This document shows, in pieces, positions 14,432 through 24,300 of a stretch of DNA of 64,000 nt. The notes under the pieces are model-generated. The model made no database searches. It saw only the letters and a program-made list of their open reading frames with translations, and had not been told where the DNA came from. Each line of letters opens with the position of its first letter. Within the stretch, counting starts at the first letter, position 1. Position numbers and translations under genes: made by a program. Source of the stretch: Gavia stellata (lineage: Eukaryota; Chordata; Aves; Gaviiformes; Gaviidae); contig NC_082619.1 of the NCBI RefSeq assembly GCF_030936135.1, positions 6,327,208-6,391,207 of the forward strand. The letters run 5' to 3'.

Positions 14432-17132
14432 GATTTGCATTTCTGTTTGGAAACGCATCTCCTGCACTCTTCTTGCTTGGCCCAGCTAGCCGCCTGGCTG
14501 AGGCAGGATCCCAGAGCTGCGGGTGTGGGCGCAGCGGAGAGCGAATAAACACTGCATCTTGTGCTCGGCAGGTGATGAAACATCCCACTGCAATTCCCCT
14601 GCATGCAGGTGCCGGGGAGCCAACGGCCATGCTTCGATGCCTTCAGGTGAGCTGGTCTACTCCTTCTCTTCTCTTACATCCAGTCCAAGCAGGACTGTTC
14701 TGTAACTGATGTGATGAAGTACCCCGGGGTGTGGCGGGGAGCAGGCATGACTGGGCACACTGGAGGGTTGGAAACTTCGGTGGCGGGTGTGATGTTGAGA
14801 CCTTTGCACATAAGACAATGTGAGGAGAGAAAAATGGGAAGGATTCCCTGTGTGGTTGGCTCTGGGAGGACCTTAGGTCCCCAGGAGGTGGGCTGGATTT
14901 GGCTGGCTGTGATATTTAGCTAGCAAAGCCGTGCTGGGCGGGATGCGCAGGTCCTGGAGTCGTACACGGAGGAACTGGTGTTCCCAAATCTGCCACGAGA
15001 TGGGGTGGCTGGCGTGGCTCTTGGTACAGTCCCCTTGGCTCCAGGCTGAGGCTGTGAGTTGTGGCTGAATCCAGGAGGCCAGGACAGGGGTGCGGGAGTT
15101 TAGTGTCCCTGATTTAGGACTGGAGTGCCAGGGGTGGAGTCCTCAGTCAGGCACCCTGTTATCCCAGGCATCTCCTGGATATCATCCATAAGTCCTCAAT
15201 TTTAGGGAAAACTTTTGTGGGGCGTGTGTCCGGGTGGGCTAACTGCAAACTGGGACACTGTGGAATCAAACCATTCATGCTTTCATTTGCTTTCGTAGCT
15301 CAGCGCTGCAAACTGCTGCTTATCCTCTCTGTGCAAGAGAGGTGCCCTGCACAGACCCCGGCTCTGACAGCAGCCGGCAGCGTGGGGGGAGCTGGCTCTG
15401 GACAACACGTGGCTGGTGAGTCCCATTCCATGTCCAGCACTACCTGCCTAATGCCTGCAAGGAATTTGGGGATGAACTTGCCTCTGTGGCAAACTACCAG
15501 TCCATGCAGTGTGCTGCATTTCTTAAACTGCTGCTGGTTTGGAAGGGATTTCCTGCTCCAGCACTGTGTAGCTGGAAACCCTCGAGTGCCCCAGCCGAGG
15601 GCAGGCGGCCGTAACCCCCAGGACGGAATTCTGGTCTCTTACCGATGACAATGGCTGAGCCGCTCTGGCCATGAGCAGTTTTGGAAGGTGGGGAGCAGCA
15701 GTTTTGGTGTTTGGCTGACCTTTTTTTTTCCTCTTTCCCCGTTCCTGTTTTAGTGATACCATCAGCCTGGGCTGGGCTGCAGGGATCAGACAGCTCTTCT
15801 ACACACAAGGAACAGCCAGTGCAGGACTCACTGCGCCCACGCCTGCAGCCCACACCAGCGATGAGGTGGGAGCGAGGGTCTGGACAGAGGAAAAGCTGCA
15901 AGAATTGGGAGCATGTGCAGGGAGGGAAGACCCCTGGGCAGCAGGGACTTTAGCAGAAGGCAATTAGCACACAGAAGCTGCAAGTTGTGCCTATGGTGAC
16001 TTTCTTGCTTCTACTGGGGAAAACACAAGTGCTGAGTCTGGCCGACTGTGGGGGAGAAACACAGCACTGTGCAGTTTGGGGCCTGCAATGGGCTGCCCAC
16101 ATGCACAATCCGCAAGGTGCCTTACCCAGAGGTGTCTTCCTCCAGTCCTGGAAGTGCCCGACCTGCGGGTTGGAGAGCAGCTTGGGTGCCCCCCCCGTGC
16201 ACTAAAGTGCTTTGAGGTGGAGGCACCCTTTACCAAGGCCATCTTGCAAACGGTTTCAGGGAGACTGTACTGGAACAAGTGTTTCTTTCCCCAGTGTGGT
16301 GCTGAGAACTCGGCCACAGCAGAGAGCTGCGGGGACGCCCTGGCACCCAGCCCGGCCCTGGCAGCTGCTGCGGGTCCACCCACATGCCCGTGTCCGATCA
16401 GGGGTCAGCGAGTGACCACAGTAAATACTTCTTTTTATGTTGCTGCAGCATTGTGTAAGCACAGATGTAAAAGTGTTCCTTAACTCTGTTTCTTTATAGA
16501 GAGATCTGAGGCATAGACTATCCTCCTGTGAGCCCTCGCAGCCTGGCTTCTGGTGTGCCCTGGATGATATGCCAGCCATCGCTGCCTCTGAAGCTCAGGG
16601 GTGAGACTGCAAAGCAATTAAAATCCTCCTGTCTCCAGCAGAAAGAAGCTGCCAGCAGCAGAGCAGCCCTGTGCTGCACAAAACAAGCCGCACCGCGTGT
16701 CCAGGCTGGACTTTGTTTGCATGCTGGTAACTATTTGGGTATTTATCTGCTTTTTTTTTCCCTAGGGCCTGTTTGCCTGCCCTGGGAGGGAAGCAGCGCA
16801 CATGAGTGCATAGAAAGTAAAACAGCTCTGTGTGGTGGCCCGCTCCAGCTCCTGCCAGCCTGATGACAACATGGGGGGTGAGTGCTGGGCATGGGGACGA
16901 CTCTTCTCTGGGCCTCTCTGGGCTCTGAAACCACTGGAGCCTGGCTCTTATTTTTTTAAGGGTGCCCAAAATAGCACAGTGGAGCTGCTGTGTGTGGGAG
17001 GGGTACAAGGATTCAAGTGTTTTACTGTGAGGAGCTCAGCTCCCTACAGAGCAGTCAGGTTTCCTGGCTCAGGAATGCTTGTACAGAAGCTTACAAAGAA
17101 CCACACAGCCACAGTATTAGAAAACATCCCAG

Positions 17133-17138
17133 TTTATT
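17133..17138 (-). terminator. Distal poly(A) signal, ST14
   Basis: AATAAA on the minus strand about 1.02 kb past the ST14 stop. Usage would make the long 3' UTR form and overlap the candidate plus-strand transcript. Confidence 0.45.
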
Positions 17139-17777
17139 AGAGCATCTCCACTTCATAGAGAGTTTTAAAAAATTATATATTTACAGGCAAGGAGGGGGCT
17201 AACTAAACACAAGTTCTGGGCAAGGAACAGGCTACACACTAAAAAGCAATCAAATCAGCACATTCACAAGTCCCACTGTTGCATTTTTTTCTTTACAAAA
17301 GTAAGGAGGGTCTAAGCTGGATGTCTGGCACAGCTGACCTGTGTTGTCATTGCAGAGGGTGAGCTCCAGGAACACATTCAGCAAAGCAGGCGGAGTTGCT
17401 GAGTGCAGCATGACTCTACGCAGTTGGAGCTCGGAAGGAAAAGTGTCAGCTAAACCAGAGCGGAGTGCTAAGGCAGAGGTGGTAATGCCAGTCTCCAGGA
17501 GCAGCCCTGCCCACTGTTTCCATCGGGGTGAGTGACAGCATCTTTCAGCTGAACTTCTCTCTTTCAGTCCCACAGCCCTGGCCTTGGTGCAACCAGAGGA
17601 CGGAAGGAAGAGACCGGCGTGTGGAACAACACCAAGGGTGGGATCCCCCAAACCAAGGTAAGAACTTCTTCCCCCCCCCCCCATAACTGAAGACCAGAAA
17701 AAGGGGTGCGGACGGCAGTTTGAAAACAAACGAAGGAGATAGTCTCTAGTCTGAAAGCTTGTTTTTGAACCAGTTCC

Positions 17778-17783
17778 AATAAA
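17778..17783 (+). terminator. Plus-strand poly(A) signal converging on ST14
   Basis: AATAAA on the plus strand, followed within about 25 bases by a TGTTTGTC element and a long T-rich stretch (17811-17850), a good GU/U-rich downstream context. It would end a plus-strand transcript tail-to-tail with ST14. Confidence 0.4.
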
Positions 17784-17847
17784 GTTTGCCTCTAAACACA
17801 CAGTGTTTGTCATTTTTTCTTTTTTTTTTTTAAAGTTTAATTTTTTT

Positions 17848-17853
17848 TTTATT
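17848..17853 (-). terminator. Proximal poly(A) signal, ST14
   Basis: AATAAA on the minus strand, about 310 bases past the ST14 stop, inside a run of A. It is close to, and faces, the plus-strand AATAAA at 17778. The A-rich context could also cause oligo(dT) internal priming in cDNA data. Confidence 0.45.
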
Positions 17854-18159
17854 TTGTGTAAAATTTTAAACATATGTTTAATCTTGAATGACTGCTCATT
17901 CAAGTTGTTCATGGGAGCTGTGCTAGCTTACCCACAAAGGGGAACTTCTTATACTCTCAACTTACTGATTTCTAAGGGCTAAACTAAACCAAACCATGAG
18001 CTCTGGCTGTTCAGTACACACCCGGAGTCCCCGGTGCTTGCGGCGAGGTAGAGGGAGGGTTGAAGTTCACAGTAGAGGCTGCGCACTGCCAAGACCAAGT
18101 GTCACCAGGTGGCAGTGTACAAGAGGTGTCCGTGTGTCCACACAGGGACGTGTGTGTCC

Positions 18160-18321
18160 CTAAACGCCTGTCTGCTCCTGGACCCAGTCTCGCAGGCTGG
18201 TGAGCCGGCTGTAGACTCCAGGCTTGTTTCTCTGTGCGCAGCCGTCGCCCCAACTCACTACACCGGCCAGGAACATCCGATTGCTGGGCTCCACGCTGAC
18301 CAGGGGGCCTCCAGAGTCTCC
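18160..18321 (-). CDS. ST14: ST14 coding exon 19: catalytic Ser and stop
   Basis: Residues 796-848 and TAG (18162-18160). Starts [15 protein letters not shown] with catalytic S798, then [19 protein letters not shown] and ends WVQEQTGV, like human WIKENTGV. Acceptor TGTGTCTGTGCAG. The protein has the usual family C-terminus, so the gene is not truncated here. Confidence 0.97.
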   Translation of the reverse strand, partial: GDSGGPLVSVEPSNRMFLAGVVSWGDGCAQRNKPGVYSRLTSLRDWVQEQTGV

Positions 18322-21300
18322 CTGCACAGACACAAACCACAGCATAAGCACCAACCCAGTGCATTGTCCTAAAGCAGAGTAAACCACACAGACGCTACAG
18401 TCTCAAAACCAATTCGTCATCACTAAGTCATCTCTCTGTACAATTTCCTGCCCATTCCAATTTGGCAATTCCCTGAATCAAGAAAAAATTGTACATAAAT
18501 ACTTGTTGTAGGTGTAAGTATGGCAACAGGAGTCCCAGAATAAAGAGCAAAACAAGTGGCCTGTTTTGCTAAATAAGGTTCTCAGTAACAAAATGGAGTG
18601 CGGTTGCACTGTTCTCCTACATGGTGAGGTGGTTTTGAGTCTAAGTCATGCATCAACACAATTTGCTTCTTGCACCCGTTCCAATTGGTCTGAGTCAAGA
18701 AGGATCCACATATATTTGTTATATATTAATGAAGTGTGGGAATACGAGTGGAAGCGCCAGAATAAAAAGGGCTGAGCAAAGGGCCCATCTTCCACACTAA
18801 GGCTTCTCCCCACAGCAATAAACCCGAGTGCTGCCGCACCACTGGCCTACCTGGCAGGCGTCCACGCCGCCCGTCAGGATCCCCACGCACATCATGCGCG
18901 GCGTCAGCTGGTCCGTCAGCAGATCGTTGCACACGGTCTGGTTGATGAGCCGGATTTCTGCTTTCTGCAAGATGGAGGCTCCGCTGCCTGCGAGGAGGGA
19001 AGGGCAGCATAAGTAAAAGTGCACGGCATTTTTAAGCAGCATTTCCCTCCCCTGTGCGCTTCACTCGGGCTCTGAATGACCGACTAATTGCCAGGTAAAT
19101 CCCCGTTGCAACAACCCGCTTTTTCCTAATACCATGTTTCCGGCAGGACTGAGACATTAACTTTGCGCGCTCCCAAGGGAATCTCATTTGATTCCAGTCT
19201 CGAGGCAAGCTAATATATTTACATTGTGTCCAGCCAGCCCCCCCTTTTCCCTAAAGCCACAGGCGAAAACAAGGCAATGCCAGCGCTCACCTCCTTCCAC
19301 AGTCGCTCCCCATCCCGTCACCCACAGGTCCTTGCCCACGGGGAAGTTGTGGGTGGCATCGGGCAGGCAGATGGGCTGGACGACGGAGGAGAAAGTGACG
19401 GGGGTCTGCAGCTCCATCACGGCAATGTCGTAGTCGTAGGTGTAGTCGTTGAAGTAGGGGTGGGAGACGATGCGCTTGATTTTCCGCGTTTGCACGTCGG
19501 CGCCGTTGCGGTTGCCTTGGTTGGTCAAGCCCAGGTAGGCTGTCCACAGGCTGGGGTCCGAGTACCTGCACGAGTCCCGAAACCCAGGGCAGGGTGAGGC
19601 CCCGCCTCACAGCTGTCCGCCCTCGCTATCTTAAACCGGTTCCTAGAAGTGCCTGTAAAACCATTTTTGTCCTATTCAGGCAGTCCCCGATCCGGCTCCC
19701 ACCTACCTGATGCCCTGCAGCTCCAGGAAGCAATGTGCCGCCGACACCAGCCAGCGCTCCGAGATCAGCGAGGCCCCGCAGATGTGGCCCTGGCCCTTGA
19801 CGTGGAGGCTGACCTGCCACGGCCATTCTCCCACCTCCGAGTTCTGCCCGCCGACGATCCGCGACTTCCTCGTGTAGGAGCGGATCCCGCAGTCTGGGGT
19901 GGAGAAGGAGAAGGGGCACTTGGTTACTCCTGTTCTCATTCGACACCTCCCCTTCCTTCCTCCGGGACACCTCCCGCAGCACAAGTGCCCCCGTTACCCA
20001 CGTCAGGGATGGCCGATGCCATCAGCACGGGAGCACAAACGCTAAATTCGCTAAAATATTCACTGGCCAAGTCTGCAAATGTGCAGACAAACCCCTGTAT
20101 TATCTGTGTAAGCCCTCCCTAAACATCTTGAACAACACAGACACTCCGCACGCTGCTGAAGAGCACAGCTTGGCTCTTTTCAGATCGAGCTATCGCACAG
20201 AAAGGCCCAGGGGCGCTCCCCGCCACACTTAAGTGTTTCTCTAAGGGGCTAAACCCGTGTGCCCCTTTCCCCAGGGTACTCACTGCAGTTGTCCTCGTCA
20301 GAATTGTCTTCGCAGTCCCGCTCCCCGTCGCACTCCGGGTTCTGCTTGCTGATGCAGCGCCCGCTGCGGCATTTGTACGTGTATTCCTTGCAGGGGACTG
20401 TCGCGTGGATCGCTGCAGGCAGGACAAAGGGAGAAGGGGTTAGCCCTGGTTCCGGGGAAGTCGCGCCGCTCAGGAGCCCTTCACCTTTTCTGCCCATCCC
20501 CGGGACATTGCCACCCCGTGAAAAACTGCACGTCAGGATGCTCGGCCGCCAAGAAATCCGTAAGAGGCTGCGTTTGAGGGGAGGTCCCCTCCGCAGCCCA
20601 TCCTCACCGTTGCTGCAGCTACCCTCGTCGCTCCCGTCCCCGCAGTCGTCCTTGCCATCACACTTCTGTGCGCTGGGGATGCACTTGCCGTTGTTGCACT
20701 TGAAGCTGTCAGCTGCACAGCCTGGGGAAAGAGCAGCTCCTGAGAGACGGCAGGGCACAAACCCCACAGCACCTCCAACACACGGCTGCGTCCATCTCCC
20801 TTTCCCCCGAGACAAGTAAAGCCTCTGCAGCTACAAGATACAAACACCCATTTCCTGCATCCCCTGTCTTTTCTTCTCCAAATTGCATGCCACCACTGAT
20901 TTATGAAGCCCATGTTTCCTACACCTCTGCTCGTCTGCGTTTCTCTCCTCCAAGCCCTCACTCAGGGCTCCTGCGTGGGCTCGAGGACGCTGCGCCAGGC
21001 GAGGCCTCGCCGTGCCCTGCGGCTGGCTGGCGTTTCGGGTTTCTTGCCTGCTCGTTTCCAGCACGGCACTTGCCTTCCTCCGCGCCGTCAGCCTCCGTCG
21101 TCCCCTTCGCCTTGCTCAAGCCCTCAGCCCTTTCTGCTCGTGGGGTGAGTTACTTACTGCACTGCAGCTCGTCGCTGTTGTCGCCGCAGTCGTTCACGTT
21201 GTCACAGACCCAGAACTTGGGCTTGCACCAGCCATTCTGACACCTGAACTGCTGGTCGGTACAGTCTGAAAAGGGAGAGCGAGAAATCAGGGAACAGACC

Positions 21301-24300
21301 TGCAAAGGCACCTGTGGAGCCACGAGCGACCCATCTGCCATCACATCTACCGCAACGTCACGGGAAAACCCGGGCAGCTCTCCCAGCGGGTGTGCAAGCA
21401 CACGGGAACAAGCGCACCAGAAAACACCACGACAGCTCGGGGCCGTGCACGCGTACGTAAATACGTAACCGTATTTTCCACTGCTCTGGAGAACAGAACT
21501 ATTTGGAGAGCTGTAATGTCTTAGGCAGTTAAGGCTGAAGCTGACATTACAGCATCAGGACAGCCAGAGGCAACAACTCAAGCAAAACGATGGCTGCAAC
21601 CAGTGGGAAAGCACCTGAGATACCCGGATCACGGAGCTGGCAGCCAGGCCAGCAGCATACTCTTCCTCACAAAACAGCCCCTTAGCTGGGAACAAGATCC
21701 CAAACCAGGGGATCCCATCCTCTCTGATTAACTGCAGCCCCTGGACAATAACATGATCTATGGGGCAGCTCTGCTAATCTAAGAGGAAAAATTGTTGCGC
21801 AAAGAAACACCACACAGGTTTTCCACGTGTGCTCTGCAACACCTGCCCGGTTCGGTAACAAAATACATCCCTTTATACCGCCCGGCTCAGCCAAACCCGC
21901 AACAGCCTTGAGGATTAAATGGAAAAACACGTTCCCAGCTGGGAGAGACTGGAAAGGGAGGGAGATCCCACTGGGAGAGGGCTAGATTAGCAGGAACCCA
22001 CAGCTCCTATGCCGGGAAAGGATCCCAAATTGATCCCCATGCCAGGCGCCTCTCTCTCCAGCCCGGAGGAGTGAGGCAGCGCTGGTGCTGGTGAGTGAGG
22101 CGAGCAGGGAGACCGGCAGCTGATCCGCCAAACCTCAGCACTAAGGCATGTTACCCAGAACAAGCCCAGAGCAAATACCTGCGGCCACCCCGGGGCGGCG
22201 TGGCTCTTCCCGTGACGGGCTATAAAAAACAAAGGACAGACTTACTGCAGGATCTCTCGTCGCTGCCGTCTACGCAGTCCAGCCACCCGTCGCAGCGCAT
22301 GCTTCTGTCAATGCAGCGGCCAGTGTTGCAGGTAAACTTGCCAGGGCAAGCTGAGAGGGGAAAAAGGGATAAAACAACGTGCGAGCCTTCCAGCCGTCCC
22401 CTCTATGTCCCTTCCCCAAAGCACATGACGTTCCCTGCGCCTGCTTACAGCACCCAGCCTTAAAAACACCTTTTCCTCAGAGCACAGGAGGAATAACAAG
22501 GAGGTTTGCAGGCAAATATGACGTGCTCCTACCCCCCTGGAAAAGTACGCTTCCCAATCCAGATCTCAGGCAAATCAGTTCCCCCAAAAGGCTCCGGGTT
22601 TCAACTCACGATCGCTGGAGTCGTAGGACAGGTACTCAGCAGAGAAGCCAGTGTCTGTGTAGGACTGGTCTGAGTGGAACCGGACCTCTATTTTGTTGGT
22701 AGTACTGGCCACCACGAACTGGGGACGCTCCCCACAGTACCTGCGGGGAGAAAGAGCAAAGGTGAATGAAGTGCTGCAGGTCAGCACTGAGCAAACCTTC
22801 TTCCTTCCCTGAACTCCCCATCAGCACAAAGGGTCACTTCACACAGGCAGAGAGCTCGGGGGGCAGGAGAACAGAGAGCAGGTCTGATTCCAGCACGGAT
22901 TGCTGGACCTCAAGGTCCGCACGCAGGAGCCGAATTTCGCTGCCGTCAGCAGAAGGTTTGAGCCGGCTGCAAACACCACCGAGCTGTGACCTCGGAAACG
23001 ATTGGGAGCGAGTTCATCCAAATCCCCGCCTGACACAGTGGTGTCTCTGATCTCGGATCCACCGTGTCTCTGGATTTGTGCGGCCTCTAAAGCCGCAGGA
23101 TCCCATCCCACCATCGGTCGGTGGGAATCGCTTACACAAGCAGCACGGCAGGAACTAGCCAGGGCCACAGATGCAGGTGCTGGCTTTGAAACCCGCTCTC
23201 TTCAAGGAAGGGTCAGCTCCCCTGCCCAAACCCTTGTGAAACAACACTGCTCACTTCCCCTACGCAGTACCAAGTTGTCTTTTTGGCCCAGCTTAGATGA
23301 GGTTGTGTAATAGCAAACAGAAAACATAACAGTAAACGCACCACAGAACACAACGCAATTACGCTAACAATGGAGATTTGCTCATTCAAGCAAAACCACG
23401 CCAGATGTTTCTGCCTTTCTGCACACGAGGCATGTGATGTGACGTTCCACAGCATTGGGGGGGCATTCAGCTGCAGCGTGCAACAAACCCAGGGTCTCAT
23501 CCTGGTGCTGCTCCCCTCTCGCCACCGGGCATCGAGCTACGAGAGCAGGTCAGGCACCCTCCTGCCTCATCATATCCCAAAAAGCACCAGCACACTTGTT
23601 CCCACAGCAAGTTTAAGGAAAGCACAAGGTGCCGCATAACTAAAAGCAGCCCCTCCTCTCGAAGGGCAAAAGCCGCGGGTCAGGCCGCCTACCTCGTGCT
23701 GTTGATCTGCACATAGTCCTTGGTGCAGGAGCTGACTGGGATCCCGGTCTCCAGCACGAAGAACATGTTGAAACGCACCTTCACGTTCTTTTTAGAGGGA
23801 ACCTGCAAAAGGAAGCACAGTCAGTGGCGCGTTGCTTTCTGGAGCACAGAAGATGGGAGTAAGTTTCGTGGGAAAAGGGTCTGGGGGGAGGACAGAAGAT
23901 AAGTGAAAAAGGAAAGAAGTCCGGCAGAAGAAGAAACGCCTTCCCGAAAAGCCACTATGGCTCACCCTGTCATTGAGACAGTCACTTGGCTTGCTGACCC
24001 CAGGATCCCAGATCAAACAAGCACACAGAGGGGGAGTTGAAGCCAGACCTCTGTCAACAGTGCCTGCTCTCCCAGGGCAGAAGGTTTCCCCCCCCACCAG
24101 TTTTGCCAGCAAGCGACCGGCCTGTCCCAAAGCCCACGTGCTCTAGTGCTTTTTGTGTAAAGTTACAGTTATCGGGGGCTACGATAAGCGTCACGCAGGG
24201 TTCAGGCCCCTCACAGCCTCTTCTGCCTTTGGCACCAGCTCCTAAAGCCTCCCTCCAGTTATGTCAGACTCTAAGTCTCCAGGCAGCATCTGCTGTGAGC

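Larger units (their letters stand above)
14432..17800 (+). ncRNA. Candidate spliced plus-strand transcript, convergent to ST14
   Basis: Not recognised. Visible acceptor/donor pairs bound possible exons 14432-14571 (TTGCTTGCACAG / GCAG|GTGATG), 15299-15415 (TTTCGTAG / GCTG|GTGAGT), 15754-15865 (long T/C tract then TTTTAG / GAG|GTGGGA), 16500-16600 (TTTCTTTATAG / GGG|GTGAGA) and 16766-16877 (T tract, CCCTAG / GGG|GTGAGT), with a terminal exon from about 17356 to the AATAAA at 17778. Exons 15299, 15754, 16500 and 16766 can be joined in one open frame (for example DTISLGWAAGIRQLFYTQG) ending in TGA, but no start codon fits upstream and no family is recognised. A long non-coding RNA is the more likely reading. 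All exon limits are inference. Confidence 0.22.
17110..18159 (-). other. ST14: ST14 3' UTR (inferred extent)
   Basis: From the stop codon downward. Two minus-strand AATAAA signals are visible, a proximal one at 17853-17848 within an A-rich tract and a distal one at 17138-17133, giving predicted 3' UTRs of roughly 0.33 kb or 1.05 kb. A 220-codon open frame inside (17250-17912) is Lys-rich from the A-rich tract and is not credible as a protein. The end point is inferred; no transcript evidence is available here. Confidence 0.55.

Noticed and set aside
16076-16483. Plus-strand frame with a CGAEN motif resembling a zinc ribbon
   Set aside because: The expected CxxC spacing is not complete, the surrounding cysteines do not pair, and the frame does not fit the flanking candidate splice sites.
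17250-17912. 220-codon minus-strand open frame downstream of the ST14 stop
   Set aside because: It lies in the ST14 3' UTR, its start is a Lys-rich stretch produced by A-rich tracts, and no domain is visible.
19226-19597. Plus-strand frame opposite the ST14 protease exon
   Set aside because: Antisense shadow of exon 17; Val/Gly repeats mirror the ST14 codons.
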